This document shows, piece after piece, positions 43,601-58,600 of a DNA stretch of 64,000 nt. A program made the position numbers and the translations under genes. The DNA is from Conchocele bisecta (lineage: Eukaryota; Mollusca; Bivalvia; Lucinida; Thyasiridae), in the NCBI GenBank assembly GCA_029237695.1, contig CM055266.1, positions 114,779,370 to 114,843,369 of the forward strand, read 5' to 3'. The notes beneath the pieces were generated by a model that was given only the letters and a program-made list of their open reading frames with translations, searched no databases and had not been told where the DNA came from. Numbering within the stretch: position 1 is the first letter of the stretch; every line of letters begins with the position of its first letter.

Positions 43601-46600
43601 TTGCCTCGGATTATGCTTCACATTGCACACAAGCATTGCTCCAATGGTCCTCCTGCCGCCCTGTGACCAATTCCACATTTGTCCCGCCCCGCCCCCTGCT
43701 AAGCCCAGGGTCAAGGTCCACAGAACTTGGTGCTATTCGAAAACCTTAACGCTGGGTAAATGCCTTATAATCCCTACTGTTTCCATTGATCGGATCTGCG
43801 TTGACATTTCACTACACGCATTGATCCATAATTGGTTCCTCTACCCGCCCCTGTGACAAATACCACATTCGTTCCCCCGCCCCCGGCTAAGCCCTAGGGT
43901 CAAAGGGTCACAGACTTGGTGCAGTTCGAAACCTTAACGCTGGGTAAATGCCGATTTTAATCTCTTGTTTCCATTTCTCGGATCTGCATTCAACATTTGG
44001 GCACACCATGCATTGCACCAATGGTCCGTCTCCCGCCCTGTGACAAAATCCACCAATTCGTCCCGCCCCCGCTAAGCCCAGGTGGGTCAAGGGTCCACAG
44101 ACTTGGTGGCTTTCGCAACCTTAAACGCACAGGTTAAATGGTCTTATAAATTTCTGTTTCTTTCCTTACTCGGATATCTGCTTCACTTCTTTTCACACCA
44201 CGCATTGCTCCAAATGGTTCCCCGCTTACCGCCCCTGTGAAAAATCCAAATCCAATTTCCGTCCCGCGGCCCGCTAAGCCTCCCCAGGGTCAATGGTCCA
44301 CAGACTTGGTGCGTTCGACAAACCTTAACGCTGGGTAAATGCCATTTAAATAATCTTGTTTCCTTTGCTCAGATCTGCTTGACATTTCACACCCAACCGC
44401 ATTGCTCCAATGGTCCTCTACCGCCCTGTGGACAAATCCACCCAAATTTGTCCCAGCCCCCTGCTAAGCCAGGGTCAAGGTCACAGAAACTTGGTTGCGT
44501 TCCGAAACCTTAACGCTGGGTAAATGCCATTATTAATCTCTGTTTCCTTAGGGCTCAGATTTGCTTGTACATTTCCACATTTCACAAACCATTAGCTTCA
44601 ATGGTCCTCCTTACCGCCCTGTGACAAATCCAACATTTGTCCCGCCCCCGCTAAGCCCAGGGTCAAGGTCCACTGATCTTGGTGCGTTTTCGAAAACCTT
44701 AACGCTGGGTTAGAAATGCCTATTATTAATTTCTGTTTCCCCCTTGCTCGGATTCTGCTTGACATTTACACACACCATTGCTCCAATGGTTCCTCTACCG
44801 CCCTGTGGACAAATCCACATTTCCTCCCTTGCCCCCGCTAAGCCCCAGGGTCAAGGTCACAGACCTTGGTGCGTTCAAAAACCTTAAGCGCTGGGTAATT
44901 GGCTTATTTAAATTTCTGTTTCCTTACCTTGGATCTGCTTCACATATCACACAACGCATTGCTCCTAATGGTCCTCCTAACCGCCCCTGTGAACAAATCC
45001 ACATTCCGTCCCGCCACCCCCCACTAAGCCTCCGGTCAAGGTCACAGACTTGGTGCGTTTGAAACTTTAACGCTCGGGTAAATGTCTTAGTAATTTGTGT
45101 TTACCTTGCTCGGATCTGCTTCACAATTGCCATCACACGAATTGCTGCCAAATGGTCCACTACCGCCCTGGTGACAAATCCACATTAGTCTCCCGCCGCA
45201 CTAAGACCCAGTGGGTCAAGGGCACCAGACTTTGGTGCGTTCGAAACCTTAACGCTGGGTTAAAATGCCATTATAAATCTCTGTTTCCTTACTTGGATCT
45301 GCTTGACATTGCACACACGCATTGCCAATGGTCCTCTACCGCCCTGTGAAAATCCACATTCTCCCGCCCGCTAACCCAGGGTTCAAGGTACAGATTTGGT
45401 GCGTTCGAAACCTTAACGCTGGGTAAAATGCCTTATAATTTATGTTTCCTTGCTGGATCTGCTTCACATTGCACACGCATTGCTTCCAATGGTCCTCTAC
45501 CGCCCTGTGACAAATCAATTTCGTCCCGCCCCCGTTAGCCCCAGGGTCAGGTCACAACTTGGTGCATTCGAAACTTAACGCTGGGTAAATGGCTTATATT
45601 TTCTGTTTCTTTGCTCGGATAATGCTTCCTTTCACACACGCAATTGGTCCAATGGCCTCACCGTGACAAAACACTTCGTCCCGCCCCCGCTAAGCCCAGG
45701 GTCAAGGTCACAGACTTGGTGCGTTCGACCTTAAGCTGGGTAAAGTAATTTCTCTTTCCTTGCTCCCCGGATGCTTCACATTTCACACAAGCATTGCTCA
45801 ATGGTCTTTACAGACCTTGTGACAAATCCACTCGTTCGCCCTGAAAGCCTAGGTCAAGGTCACAGACTTGGTGCGGGTTCGAAACCTTAGGCTGGGTAAA
45901 TGGCTTATAATTTCTGTTTCCTTACTCGGATCTGCTTCACATTTCACACACGCATTGCTTCAATGGTCCTCTACCGCCCTGCGACAAATCCACATTCGTC
46001 CTGCCCCCGCTAAGCACAGGGTCAAGGTCACAGACTTGGTGCGTTTGAAACCTTAACGCTCGGGTAAATGGCTTATAATTTGTGTTTTCTTACTCGGATC
46101 TGCTTCACATTTCACACACGCATTGCTACAATGGTCCTCTACCGTCCTGTGACAAATCCACATTCGTCCCTCCCCCACTAAGCCCAGGGTCAAGGTCACA
46201 GACTTGGTACGTTCGAAACCTTAACGCTCGGGTAAATGGCTTATAATCAAATATGCCTCGTTTTCTTTGGCTGCCAGCGGGGGCATTCGTGTGCTGACAG
46301 GCCACATTTCTAGTTAATTTTATATCTGTAAAATTGATAGTCAGATTGATTTGAAACTATGCTTCTTCATCATCCATATTTTCAACGAGTTGTGGGGGGG
46401 TATACTGGAGTCGGGTTGATCTCGATCGAGGTCAAGGTCTCTTTACAAAACTTAACATCAGAGAAATCGGTTATAACTTCTATTTCCTTGCTCGGATCTG
46501 CGGACACGCATTGCTCCAATGGGCCTCTACCACCCTGTGACAAATTCACGCTCGTGCCGCCCCCGCTAAGCCCAGAGTCAAGGTCACAAACCCACACACT

Positions 46601-49600
46601 TGGAAATTGTTTACATATTTAGGGGTACCTGGGCCCATGCGGGGGGTATTCCGAAAGCCTCGCTTACTGACATATCTAGTTCCTTCATCTAAAATGCTTA
46701 ATTTTTCACACATGCATTCCTGTAAGGCTCTAATACCATGCTGTGCCAAATCTACGACCGTCCAACCCCCGCTGATCCCAAGGTCAAATATTATACTTGG
46801 TCTCTTTACAAAACTTAACATCAGAGAAATAAGTTATAACTTCTATTTCCTTCATCTAAAATGCTTAATAGTTCACACATGCATTCCTGTAAGGCTCTAC
46901 TACTATGCTGCGCCAAATCCACGACGTCCAACCCCCGCTCATCCCAAGGTCAAGGTCAAATACTATTTCTTTCATCGAAAATTCTTAATATTTCACTCGT
47001 GCATTCCTCTAAGGTTGTACTATCATGCTGTGACAAATCCACGACCGTCCCGCCCCCGCTGATCTCAAGGTCAAGGTCAAATACTTAGTCTCTTTACAAA
47101 AATTAACATCAGAGAAATATGTTATACTTCTATTTCCTTAATTGAAAATTCTTAATATTTCACTCGTGCCTTCGTCTAAGGTTGTACTATCATGCTGTGA
47201 CAAATCCACGACCTTCCAGCCCCTGCTGATCCAAGGTCTAGGTCACATACTTAGCCTCTTTACAAAACTTAACATCAGAGACATATGTTATAACTTCTAT
47301 TTCTTTCATCGAAAATTCTTAGTATTTCATGCATGCATTCCTCTAAGGCTATACTATAATGCTGTGACAAATCCCCGCTGATCTCCAGCTCAAGGTCACA
47401 TACTTAGTCTCTTTACAAACTTAACATCAGAGAAATTGGTTATAACTTCTATTTCCTTGCTCAGATCTGCTTCACATTGCACACACATTGCTCCAATGGA
47501 CCTCTACCACCCTTTGACAAATTCACATTCGTGCCACCCCCGCTAAGCCTAGAGTGAAGGTCACAAGCCCACACACTTGGCAATTTTTTACATATTTAGG
47601 GGTACCTGGACCCATGCGGGGGGTATTCCGTAAGCCACGCGTACTGACCAATCTAGTTGAGCCTACCCAGGCTACCTCCATGCCAAAATACCTCCATGCC
47701 AAATCTAAATACTCTGAAATTGGTATTAATGTTTTATATCTTCTATCTTTCCAACTGTATGTTAGATAAACTTCATATGCTTGCTTCTCATCATATATAT
47801 ATTTATTCTATAGCCAACCCATGTGACTCCTATGCCCAGTATATGTTAAGATCAAATGACACTGAAATCTGTGTTAATCTATGGCACTTTTGTTTTCCAT
47901 ATCACTACCGGTATTAGCTTCCATTGTACACATGGTATATGATCTGCCTGGCACTGTTTCAGCCTGAGACGGCATGTTTCTGCCATTAACAGACTGGCAG
48001 ATCGGGGCATGTACTTCTTTGACTATGGCAATGCCTTTCTCTTGGAGGCCGGTCGAGCAGGTGTGTAATATATGAGACATGTCATGTGATTTTGTACCTA
48101 AGAACATATGCAATTTTTTATACGCCCGTTTAAAAAAAAACGTGATGTATTATTATGTATGCACCTTGTACGGGCGGCGGGCGGACAGGCACAGCTTGTC
48201 CACGCAATAACTAGAGTTCTTCGGTATACATGTACTTGTTTATCATGGCAAGACGAAGAAGCCTATTCATTTTCGAATATTTTGTAACCAAATTCGGTAT
48301 ACATGTTTATCACAGCAAGATGAAGAAGCCTATTTATTTTCAAAAATGTCCAATTACTTATCTCCCCTTATTGGCCATTTTTAGCTCGACTATTCGAAGA
48401 ATAAGTAGAGCTTATGTTGTCACCCCGGCGTCGGCGTCACCGTCACGCCTTGGTTAAGGTTTTTAGTCAAGCTTGTATATGGAATACTACTGGCCCTACA
48501 CCCACCATACTTGGACAACTTCATCTCCTAATGATGTACATCAATAACCCCTGATCTATATTTGACCTTGACCTACATTTCCTCTTGAATTACTTGGTTA
48601 ATTCCTCTTGGTTAAGGTTTTTACTCAACCTTGGTTAAGGTTTTTAGTCAAGCTTGTATATGCAATACTACTGGCCCTACACCCACCATACTTGGACAAC
48701 TTCATCTCCTAGTGATGCACACCAATAACCCCTCATCTATATTTGACCTTGACCTACATTTCCTCTTGAATTACTTACTTAATTCCCCTTGGTTAAGGTT
48801 TTTAGTCAACCTTGGTTAAGTTTTTTTTTCAAGCTTCTACATTGAATACTATTGTGCATCCAGACACCATACTTCGACAACCTTTTCTCATAGGTATGTA
48901 CATCAATAACCCCCTGATCTATATTTGACCTTCACCTACATTTCCTCTTCAATTACTTACTTAATTCATTTTGGTTAAGGTTTTTAGTCAACCTTCTATA
49001 TGGAATACTACTGGCCCTACACCCACCATACTTGGACAACTTCATCTCCTAGTGATGTACATCAACAACCCCTGATCTATATTTGACCTGGACCTACATT
49101 TCCTCTTGAATTACTTACTTAATTCCCCTTGGTTAACGTTTTTAGTCAAGCGTGTACATGGAATACTCCTGGCCCTACACCAACCATACTTGGACAACTT
49201 CATCTCCTAGTGATGTACATCAACAACCCCTGACCTATATTTGACCTTGACCTACATTTCCTCTTGAATTACTTGGTTAATTCCCCTTGGTTAAGGTTTT
49301 TACTCAACCTTGGTTAAGGTTTTTAGTCAAGCTTGTATATGCAATACTACTGGCCCTACACCCACCATACTTGGACAACTTCATCTCCTAGTGATGCACA
49401 CCAATAACCCCTCATCTATATTTGACCTTGACCTACATTTCCTCTTGAATTACTTACTTAATTCCCCTTGGTTAAGGTTTTTAGTCAACCTTGGTTAAGG
49501 TTTTTTTTCAAGCTTCTACATTGAATACTATTGTGCATCCAGACACCATACTTCGACAACCTTTTCTCATAGGTATGTACATCAATAACCCCTGATCTAT

Positions 49601-52600
49601 ATTTGACCTTCACCTACATTTCCTCTTCAATTACTTACTTAATTCATTTTGGTTAAGGTTTTTAGTCAACCTTCTATATGGAATACTACTGGCCCTACAC
49701 CCACCATACTTGGACAACTTCATCTCCTAGTGATGTACATCAACAACCCCTGATCTATATTTGACCTTGACCTACATTTCCTCTTGAATTACTTACTTAA
49801 TTCCCCTTGGTTAACGTTTTTAGTCAAGCGTGTACATGGAATACTCCTGGCCCTACACCAACCATACTTGGACAACTTCATCTCCTAGTGATGTACATCA
49901 ACAACCCCTGACCTATATTTGACCTTGACCTACATTTAACCTTGAATTACTTAGTTAATTCCCCTTGGTTAAAGTTTTTACTCGACCTTGGTTAAGCTTT
50001 TTACTCAAGTTTGTACATGGAATACTATTGTGTATACAGACACCATACTTGGACAACCTTTTGTCATAGTGATGTACATCAATAACCCTGATCTATATTT
50101 GACCTTGACCTGACCTACATTTCCTCTTGAATTACTTACTTAATTCTCTTTGGTTAAGGTTTTTAGTCAAGCTTGTAGATGGAATACTCATGGCCCTACA
50201 CCAACCATACTTGGACAACTTCATCTCCTAGAGATGTACATCAATAATCCCTGACCTATATTTCACCTTGACCTACTTTTAACCTTGAATTACTTAGTTA
50301 TTTCCCCTTGGGTAAGGTTTAAAGTCAAGCTTTTATATGGAATACTCCTGGCCCTACACCAACCATACTTGGACAACTTCATCTCCTAGTGATGTACATC
50401 AACAACCCCTGACCTATATTTGACCTTGACCTACATTTAACCTTGAATTACTTACTTAATTCCCCTTGGTTAAGGTTTTTACTCGACCTTGGTTAAGCTT
50501 TTTACTCAAGCTTGTACATGGAATACTATTGTGCATACAGACACCATACTGGACAACCTTTTCATAGTGATGTACATCAATACCCCTGATCTATTTGACT
50601 TTGACACTTTCCTCTTGAATTCTTACTTAATTCTCTTTGGTTAAGGTTTTTAGTCAGCTTGTAGATGAATACTCATGGCCCTACCAACCATACTGACAAC
50701 TTCATCTAATGATGTACATCAACAACTGACCTATTTGACTTACCTACTTTAACCTTGAATTAACTTACTTAATTCTTGGTTAAGGTTACTCGCCTTTGGT
50801 TAAGTTTTTATCAAGCTTGTACATGGAATACTATTGTGCATACAGATCCATACTTGGACAACCTTTTGTCATAGATGTCATCAATAACCTGACCTATATT
50901 TGACTTTGACCTACATTTCCTCTTGTTACTTACTTATCTCTTTGGTTAATGGCCTTTTTGTCAAGCTTGTATGGAATACTCATGGCCCTAACTATGGACA
51001 ACAATCTCCTGTGTTCATCAACTACCTATATTTGACCTTGACCTACATTTAACCTTAAATTACTTAGGTACTTAATTCCCCTTGGTTAAGGTTTTTGTCG
51101 CGCCCGCTTGTGGAAAGCGCGATATAGTCGCACTTTGGCGGTTAAAGTTTTTGGTTAAGTTGTTTGGTTAAGTTTTTTGGTTAAAGTTTTTGGTTAAGTT
51201 GTTTGGTTAAAGTTTTTGGTTAAGTTTGGTTAAAGTTTTTGGTTAAGTTTTTTGGTTAAAGTTTTTGGTTAAAGTTTTTTGTTATACTATATCTCTGCAA
51301 CTGCTTATTTTCATTCTACACCCCTCCCGTGCGGCCCCTGTGCCCAATGTCAAGGTCAAATTACTTTGAAGTTTTTGTTTTTGGTTAAGTTTTTTTGGTT
51401 AAAGTTTTTGGTTAAGTTTTTTGGTTAAAGTTTTTCGTTATACTATATCTCTGCAACTGCTTTGCCCATTACCTTGAAACTTCATATGGGTGTTTATCAT
51501 CATCTATATTTTCATTCTAACCCCCTCCCGTGCGGCCCCTTTGCCCAATGTCAAGGTCAAAATACTTTGAAGTTTTTGGTTAAGTTCTTTGGTTAAAGTT
51601 TTTGGTTAAGTTTTTTGGTTAAGTTTTTTGGTTAAAGTTTTTGGTTAAGTTTTTTGGTTAAAGTTTTTCGTTATACTATATCTCTGCAACTGCTTTGCCC
51701 ATTACCTTGAAACTTCACATGGGTGTTTATCATCATCTATATTTTCATTCTACCCCCCTCCCATGCGGCCCCTGTGCCCAATGTCAAGGTCAAATTACTT
51801 TGAAGTTTTTTGGTTAAAGTTTTTGGTTAAGTTTTTTGGTTAAAGTTTTTTGTTATACTATATCTCTGCAACTGCTTTGCCCATTACCTTGAAAACTTCA
51901 CATGGATGTTTATCATCATCTATATTTTTATTCTACACCCCTCCCGTGCGGCCCCTGTGCCCAATGTCAAGGTCAAATTACTTTGAAGTTTTTGGTTAAG
52001 TTTTTTGGTTAAGTTTTTGGTTAAGTTTTTTGGTTAAAGTTTTTCGTTATACTATATCTCTACAACTGCTTTGCCCATTGCCTTGAAAACTTCACATAGG
52101 TGTTTATCATCATCTATATTTTCATTCTACCCCCCTCCCGTGCGGCCCCTGTGCCCAATGTCAAGGTCAAATTACTTTGAAGTTTTTGGTTAAGTTTTTT
52201 GGTTAAAAGTTTTTGGTTAAGTTTTTTGGTTAAGTTTTTTGGTTAAAGTTTTTGGTTAAGTTTTTTGGTTAAATTTTTTCGTTCTACCCCCCTCCCGTGC
52301 CTGTGCCCAATCTCAAGGTCAAATTACTTTCAAGTTTTTGGTTAAAGTTTTTTTCGCGCCCGCTTGCGGAAAGCGCGATATAGTCGGCACTTTGTCGTAC
52401 GTACGTATGTACGTACGTACGTGTGTCCGGTTAAAGTTTTTGCTTAAGTTTTTTGGTTAAAGTTTTTCGTTATACTATATCTTTTTTTTTAGTGTCCATG
52501 CCTCGCCACAAGGCGCGACATGCAATGCAGGCCGCGGTCATCTAGTTACTCAACCTTGGTTAAGGTTTTTAGTCAAGCTTGTAGATGGAATACTATTGTG

Positions 52601-55600
52601 CATACAGACACCATACTTGGATAACTTTATCTCATAGGGATGTACATCAATAACCCCTGACCTTTATTTTACCTTCACCTACATTTAACCTTCAATTACT
52701 TGGTTAATGTTTATAGTCAAGCTTGTATATGGAATACTTTTGGGCCTACATCAACCATACTTGGACAACTTCATCTCCTAATGATGTACATCAATAATCC
52801 CTGACCTATATTTGACCTTGACCTACTTTTATCCTTGGATTACTTAGTTATCTCCCCTTGGTTACGGTTTTTAGTCAAGCTTGTATATGGAATACTCCTG
52901 GGCCTACAGCAACCATACTTGGAAAACTTTATCTCCTTGTGACGTACATCAATAATCCCTTGGTTAATGTTTTTAGTCAACCTTGGTTAATGTTTTTATG
53001 CAGACCGCAGCCACCTTCTTTGTCAAGCTATGTGTACATCGACAACCCTCGTAGTCGAGCTATGCTGTTCTCCTACAGCTCTTGTTTCATATACCACTTA
53101 CATGTGGCCAGAGGTTATTTTGCTTGTTAATAACTGATATATTCTGTTCTATTCTGGTGTGGATGAGGTAGGCCTTGAGCCAGTTGCTTAACCCCAATAT
53201 ATGCGGGAAATAAAACTAGTCATCTGCTGTTGTTTTATAGTTGTCGTCTTTCTCAATAAAAACAATGTTCGACAGAACTTTAGAATCATTTCCATTGGAA
53301 ATGTTCTAAAGTACTGTCAAACCATGTTTGAAAAATGGAAGCTAAAAATAACAGCAGATGATAAAATTTAATTCAGCATTGTAAGGTTAAAGGTCTGGTT
53401 TATTGGATAAAATATCAATACATGTAGGTACTTGTATATTGGTTCTGATATGAAAAAGGAACAAAGATTTCCTTACTAGCTTACTTGACAAAACATCCCA
53501 TTTTAGCTTATTCAATGTTCAAGGTGTATGATCACGTGGTACTAACAACTACAACAAGTACCGATTCAAAGTACGCATTCTTTTATAATGTCCTTATTAC
53601 GTAACGGATTTTGACACGGAAATCGATTCTTCGCAAAAACAACATAAGTCTGTGCCAAACTCCATAGACCACCAAATGCAGCTCATGAAGACGCGTTTAC
53701 TGCGCCATATTTCATCAAAATCCATTGCATATTAAGGAAAATATCAAATAATACTTACTTTGTGTGCGCGACATTGTTGTTGTTGTAACCACGTGATCAT
53801 GCACCTTGATGTTTTCCCTATGCTAAGGTGCCGAGGTAGGCCAGAAGACAGGGCTCCATGGCACGTTCTTCAGATACCCAAGCTACGTGCAGGACATCAT
53901 GGGCGATATATTCTCCCTTGGCTTCGGACCATTCAGGTATGCTTCTTTTTAATTGTGTGTTTTTATTAGCTCACCAAGCTCAGGTGAGCTATTGTTACCG
54001 CAATGTGTCCGTCGTCCGTTGTCCGTTGTCGTCCGTCGTCGTCGTCCGTGAACATCTTTTCCTCGGTAACCATTGCATTGGGCCTATAGTCACCAAACTT
54101 CATGGCCATGGTCCTTAGGTAGGGGGATTACAAAATTGTTAAATTGACGTCATTATGTAATCCAAGATGGCCGCCGTCTAAAAATAGCACAAATTCTTAA
54201 AAAATCTTCTTCTCAAGAACCGCCAACCGGATTTCGACAAAACTTGGTAGGAATGATCGATGTACAATGCTCTTTCCAAATTGTTAAAATGGTGACCCCG
54301 GTGTCAAAAATAGGCGTGGCCCGTGGGGTCAAATTGGGGTCAAATTTTATTTTTGACCGAATATGGTCATGTCATATATCAAATTGAAGGTATCAATGAG
54401 GCGATCACTCTGGTGCATTTCTTTGTCGAAATCGGATGGTTATGTCATCCAAGATGGCCGCCGAAAGGTCAAAAGGTCGTTCTTTTTTTAGAGATTTCAA
54501 AATTCTTCTTCAGATTTGTTAAAATGGAGGTCATCGTTAATCCAAGATGGCCGCCGTCTAAAAAAAGCATTAATTCTTAAAAAATCTTCTTCTCATGAAC
54601 CGCTAGCCGGATTTCGACTAAACTTGGTAGAAATGATCGATTTACAATGCTCTTTCAAAGTTGTGAAAATGGGCGTGGCCCGTGGGGTCAAATTTTATTT
54701 TTGACCGAATATGCTCATGTCGTATATCAAATTGAAGGTATCGATGAGGCGATTGCTATGGTGCAATATTTGTCAGAATCGGATGATAATAACATCCATG
54801 ATGGCTGCCAAAAGGTCCATTTATTCGAGATTTTGAACGTCTTTTTCTCAGGAACCACTTGGCCGATGCTGGCCAAACTTCATAGGAAGTTAAGAACCTT
54901 GGGTTAAGCATTTTCAGATTTGGTAAAATGAGAGTCATCGCTTAATCCAAGATGACTGCCATCTAAAAATAGCACAATTTTTTTTAAAACACATGAACTC
55001 AATGTCACATTCTCCTCTGGTGTTCATGGAGTCAGATGAGCGAATTAGGGCCATCATGGCCCTCTTGTTTCAAATGATAAGACAAAGTCAAAACATGCAT
55101 TTTTATCGCTGTGCACGACTACCAGAAACAATATACATTGCAAGTGTACATGTCAAGTTTGTCTGGCAAGACTAGAAAACACATAGGAATTGTGTGACTA
55201 TTATTTCCATGTCGACCCGAGCTTGATGAACTTGAATTACAATCCAAATACCAGTCATGTTTTCTACAGAGCTTCATAAGCTGCATATATGCATAAATAC
55301 CCAATTAAAAAACATTAAAACTGAAATCAAGTGGGCAGTAATGCATACTAAAAGGCAATTAAAATGTACACAATCAATCCTTCGTATGTAGTATTAAAGT
55401 GTACTGTGGAAATTGGTTTACAAGAAATATATGTAAAGTATGTGTGAGAATCGGCTAATTCATTAATAGCTGTTGGGCTGTGGTGAATACTCACTTTAGG
55501 CTCAAGTCGTATGCCACATCGCCATAATATTATTTCATTACTAGGATCAGTTAGTTAAATGGTTTAAAGGTTTACCAACAGTCCTATTGTGCACCCTCTA

Positions 55601-58600
55601 TTACTAAAGTCCTAACAGTTTTGGCATACAATGCAATTGTGTTTTACAGATGGGTGTGTACATCTGCCGACCCCACTGACCTTGACAAAACAGACGAAAT
55701 ATCCGCATCTGTCCTTGAGGACATCATCAACCAGGGAGGTATATACTTTAATAGTGTATTATAATATGCAGGCCCGTACGCAGGATTTTCTATTGGGGGG
55801 TGCGTCAGGGGGGTGCGTCAGGGGCGAGCCCCATGTAGTGGCGCGAGTATGCTAGGGGGTACCCCCCTAGCGTACTCGCGCCACTACATGGGGCTCGCCC
55901 CTGACGCACCCCTCTGAAATTTTTTAAACCTAGATGGCCTGAAATGCACTCTCCTGCATTTTATGTCATTTTAAATTCGGATTTCAACGGTGGTAAATTG
56001 TGACATTTTCATGCAAATTACCTGTATATTAATGCATTTCAAGATTTGTTGAGATTACTGTTTGAAAAATAGCGGACCTCGGCGAATTTAGGGAGGGTCG
56101 CACCCCCCCTGTGTACAGGCCTGCTATGTACTGTGTAGTAAACAGGCCCAGCTCTGGCTTATTCTTCCTTGAATATTGCATTGGTTTTATTTTGAAAACC
56201 AGGTCTGCTACCTGAAAATTGGCATAACATCTAGAGTGCATGTCTTAAAAACTCTTTAAGTCCATGGGATACAGATATAGTGACATAATTCCTGCACCAG
56301 ACCAAAATTTTTGTCATATGCTCTATTTGGTAAAAAAGGGTTTTCTGTTAAGCAATAAGATATGTACATGTATATGACAAATGAGACAAATAGCAATGTT
56401 TCCAACATTTCACTGGTGCCAGGATATGGGCCGGTGGCCTATATTATGGAAATAACATATTCATCATTCTCCCGTCTGTAGTGACTGTTTGATCACAGGG
56501 CTTTGGCTTGCTTCAGTTTGACTCAGTACTGCTATATAAACTGTAAGGTTCCAACTCGGGGTCAGACACAAGCTCGTATTGCAATAAAATCATGCCTAAG
56601 TGAGCAATATTTGTATATGTTCTGTTTATTTCAACGAAATAAAGATAATTTTCAAATGATTATGTGAAATTTACACGAAAATATTTACATTAGCGTTAAT
56701 GAAATAAATGAATTTGTTACGATATAAGTTTTTTCCGACATGAGCTAGAGCCGCAATAGTTTATAAAGCAGTACTGATAACAGCCAAAGCAAGCCGAAGA
56801 CCTGTGGTTTGATCACCTCGGTTACTCTCTGCTAAGTATGGAACTACTGTCTGTTCCACGTTTTGCTGCCGACAAACATTTGGCCATTAAACACGTTAAA
56901 TCTAAAAAATATTTAAAAGTCAGTACTTTTTCATGAAATTCCATCAAATATTAATTCTAATGCACCGAAACTAGAAAGCACGCATCTGATTGGTCAATTG
57001 AAATCAGAGCATATGAAATATGAAAAATCACAGCATATAAAATCTCCGTTTTACCAGCCTGTGTTTTACAACTTGACATATTTATGTAACCCCACCCGCC
57101 CAAAATGCAGAAGAATTTAATAAAGTGCTCAAATGCAAACTCAATATGCCAGTACCAGCCTATAAGTTTACGAATTGCACTGTGCACATACATGACTATA
57201 GGCTACATAATAAACTGTATTGCAGATGCGTATTCACCTGAATTAGGCATAAATCCAGGGAAATCCTAGGCCTGTTGACACAAGTTGTTGCTGACATTTC
57301 CTTTGTAAAATCACACGAACCCAATGCAGAATTGTTGGCATTTCTTTAAATGAATAAAAGCAAATAACTGTTGCAACTACACATACAAAAGCAATACAAT
57401 AGTTAATATAAACATTACAGTTGAATAAATGTATAGATGTCTTAGAAAAAGTCCCGTTAATCTCTATTTGAAATGGGAATATTCTTCGGTGGAGTTAAAT
57501 TTCTTCAAATTCATTTGGTGTGAGGCGGTTATCGATATGACGACAACAACCTGCTGACGTAATGAAAAAGATCACTGTTCGTGATATGCTACGACGTTTA
57601 TAGAAAGCGGGGAGCACACTAGGTGCATTAGAATCGTTTTTATTGCGAAAAAAAGATTTTCCTATGGGAATTTAACATGGGGAGTCAATTTCCAAAACTT
57701 TTCGTTTTTTTATCCTGAAGGATCAAAAAACCAAACAATTTGGAAATTGACTCCGAAACCTGGCGAGATAGCTTGAAAATGATGTAACTAAGAAAACAAA
57801 AGTTAGATTTTGAAAATCGGTCCACAAATAAAAAAAATATTTAAAAAAAATCTTTATTTAGCCCCCATGTTAAATTTCCATAGGAAAATCTTTTTTTCGC
57901 AATAAAATCAATATTTGATGGAATTTCAGCACACAAATTTTTTTGTGGAGGGTGACTTTTTTGTTATTGATGAAAAAGTACTTAGATTAGATTTAATGTG
58001 TTTTAAATAGCCAAATGTTCATTGGCAGCAAACCATGGAAGAGACAGTAAGTATCTGCATGTTTCAGTGCATGAGAGTGTGAAGCAACAATATAACGACA
58101 ACATCAGGTGGATTAAGGAGGCTTCTAAACACAAACTGGTATGTTTATGTAAGACAGTGTCTGTCTGTTGTTTTGTTGCTTAACCCTTTCAACCCTATGG
58201 TACCGGAATGGAACATTTCGTTTTTGTTTTCAGACTATTCCATATATCAGAAAAGTGGAAATTTTATGAAGAAAAAAAAACACGAGAAACTTGCCACAAA
58301 TAGTGCAGATCTTTATGAGACTGCTCGTTACGAGCCGGCTCATCTGGATCTACACTGTTTGCAAACATTATGATAGAGGCCTGTGGTGTTGAAAGGGTTA
58401 AAAGACATAACTTTTATCTGGACATTTAGTCTGCTCTTTTCAATTCACCATGCAACTGCTGGGGCGTTCTTGCTTCGGCTAGGAAACTTACTTGATCATG
58501 AATTTATGCAATGGTTATCTATCCTGGCCACTCTTCTCATAGTCATGTTGCCTATTGTTCAGTTCCAGTGGGGCTGTTTCACTAAACTTCGAACGACTAA

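Larger units (their letters stand above)
35985..45880. other. Indel-dense stretch, likely unpolished long-read sequence
   Basis: Minisatellite units here differ from one another mainly by single-base insertions and deletions and homopolymer length, while units of the same families outside (46360-47600, 45900-46250) differ mainly by substitutions. UROC1 exon 11 lies inside and appears to have a frame error. Confidence 0.7.
48383..53084 (+). mobile_element. HINE-like element, AGCTCGACTA family (GGTTAAGG array), copy 2
   Basis: Same 5' hairpin and 3' TAGTCGAGCTATGCTG...CAGCTCTTG as 8696-12283, with about 18 units. It contains a 679-base higher-order duplication (48600-49930) and a nested element (51098-52545). 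Units near 50500-51000 have small deletions. Confidence 0.75.
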
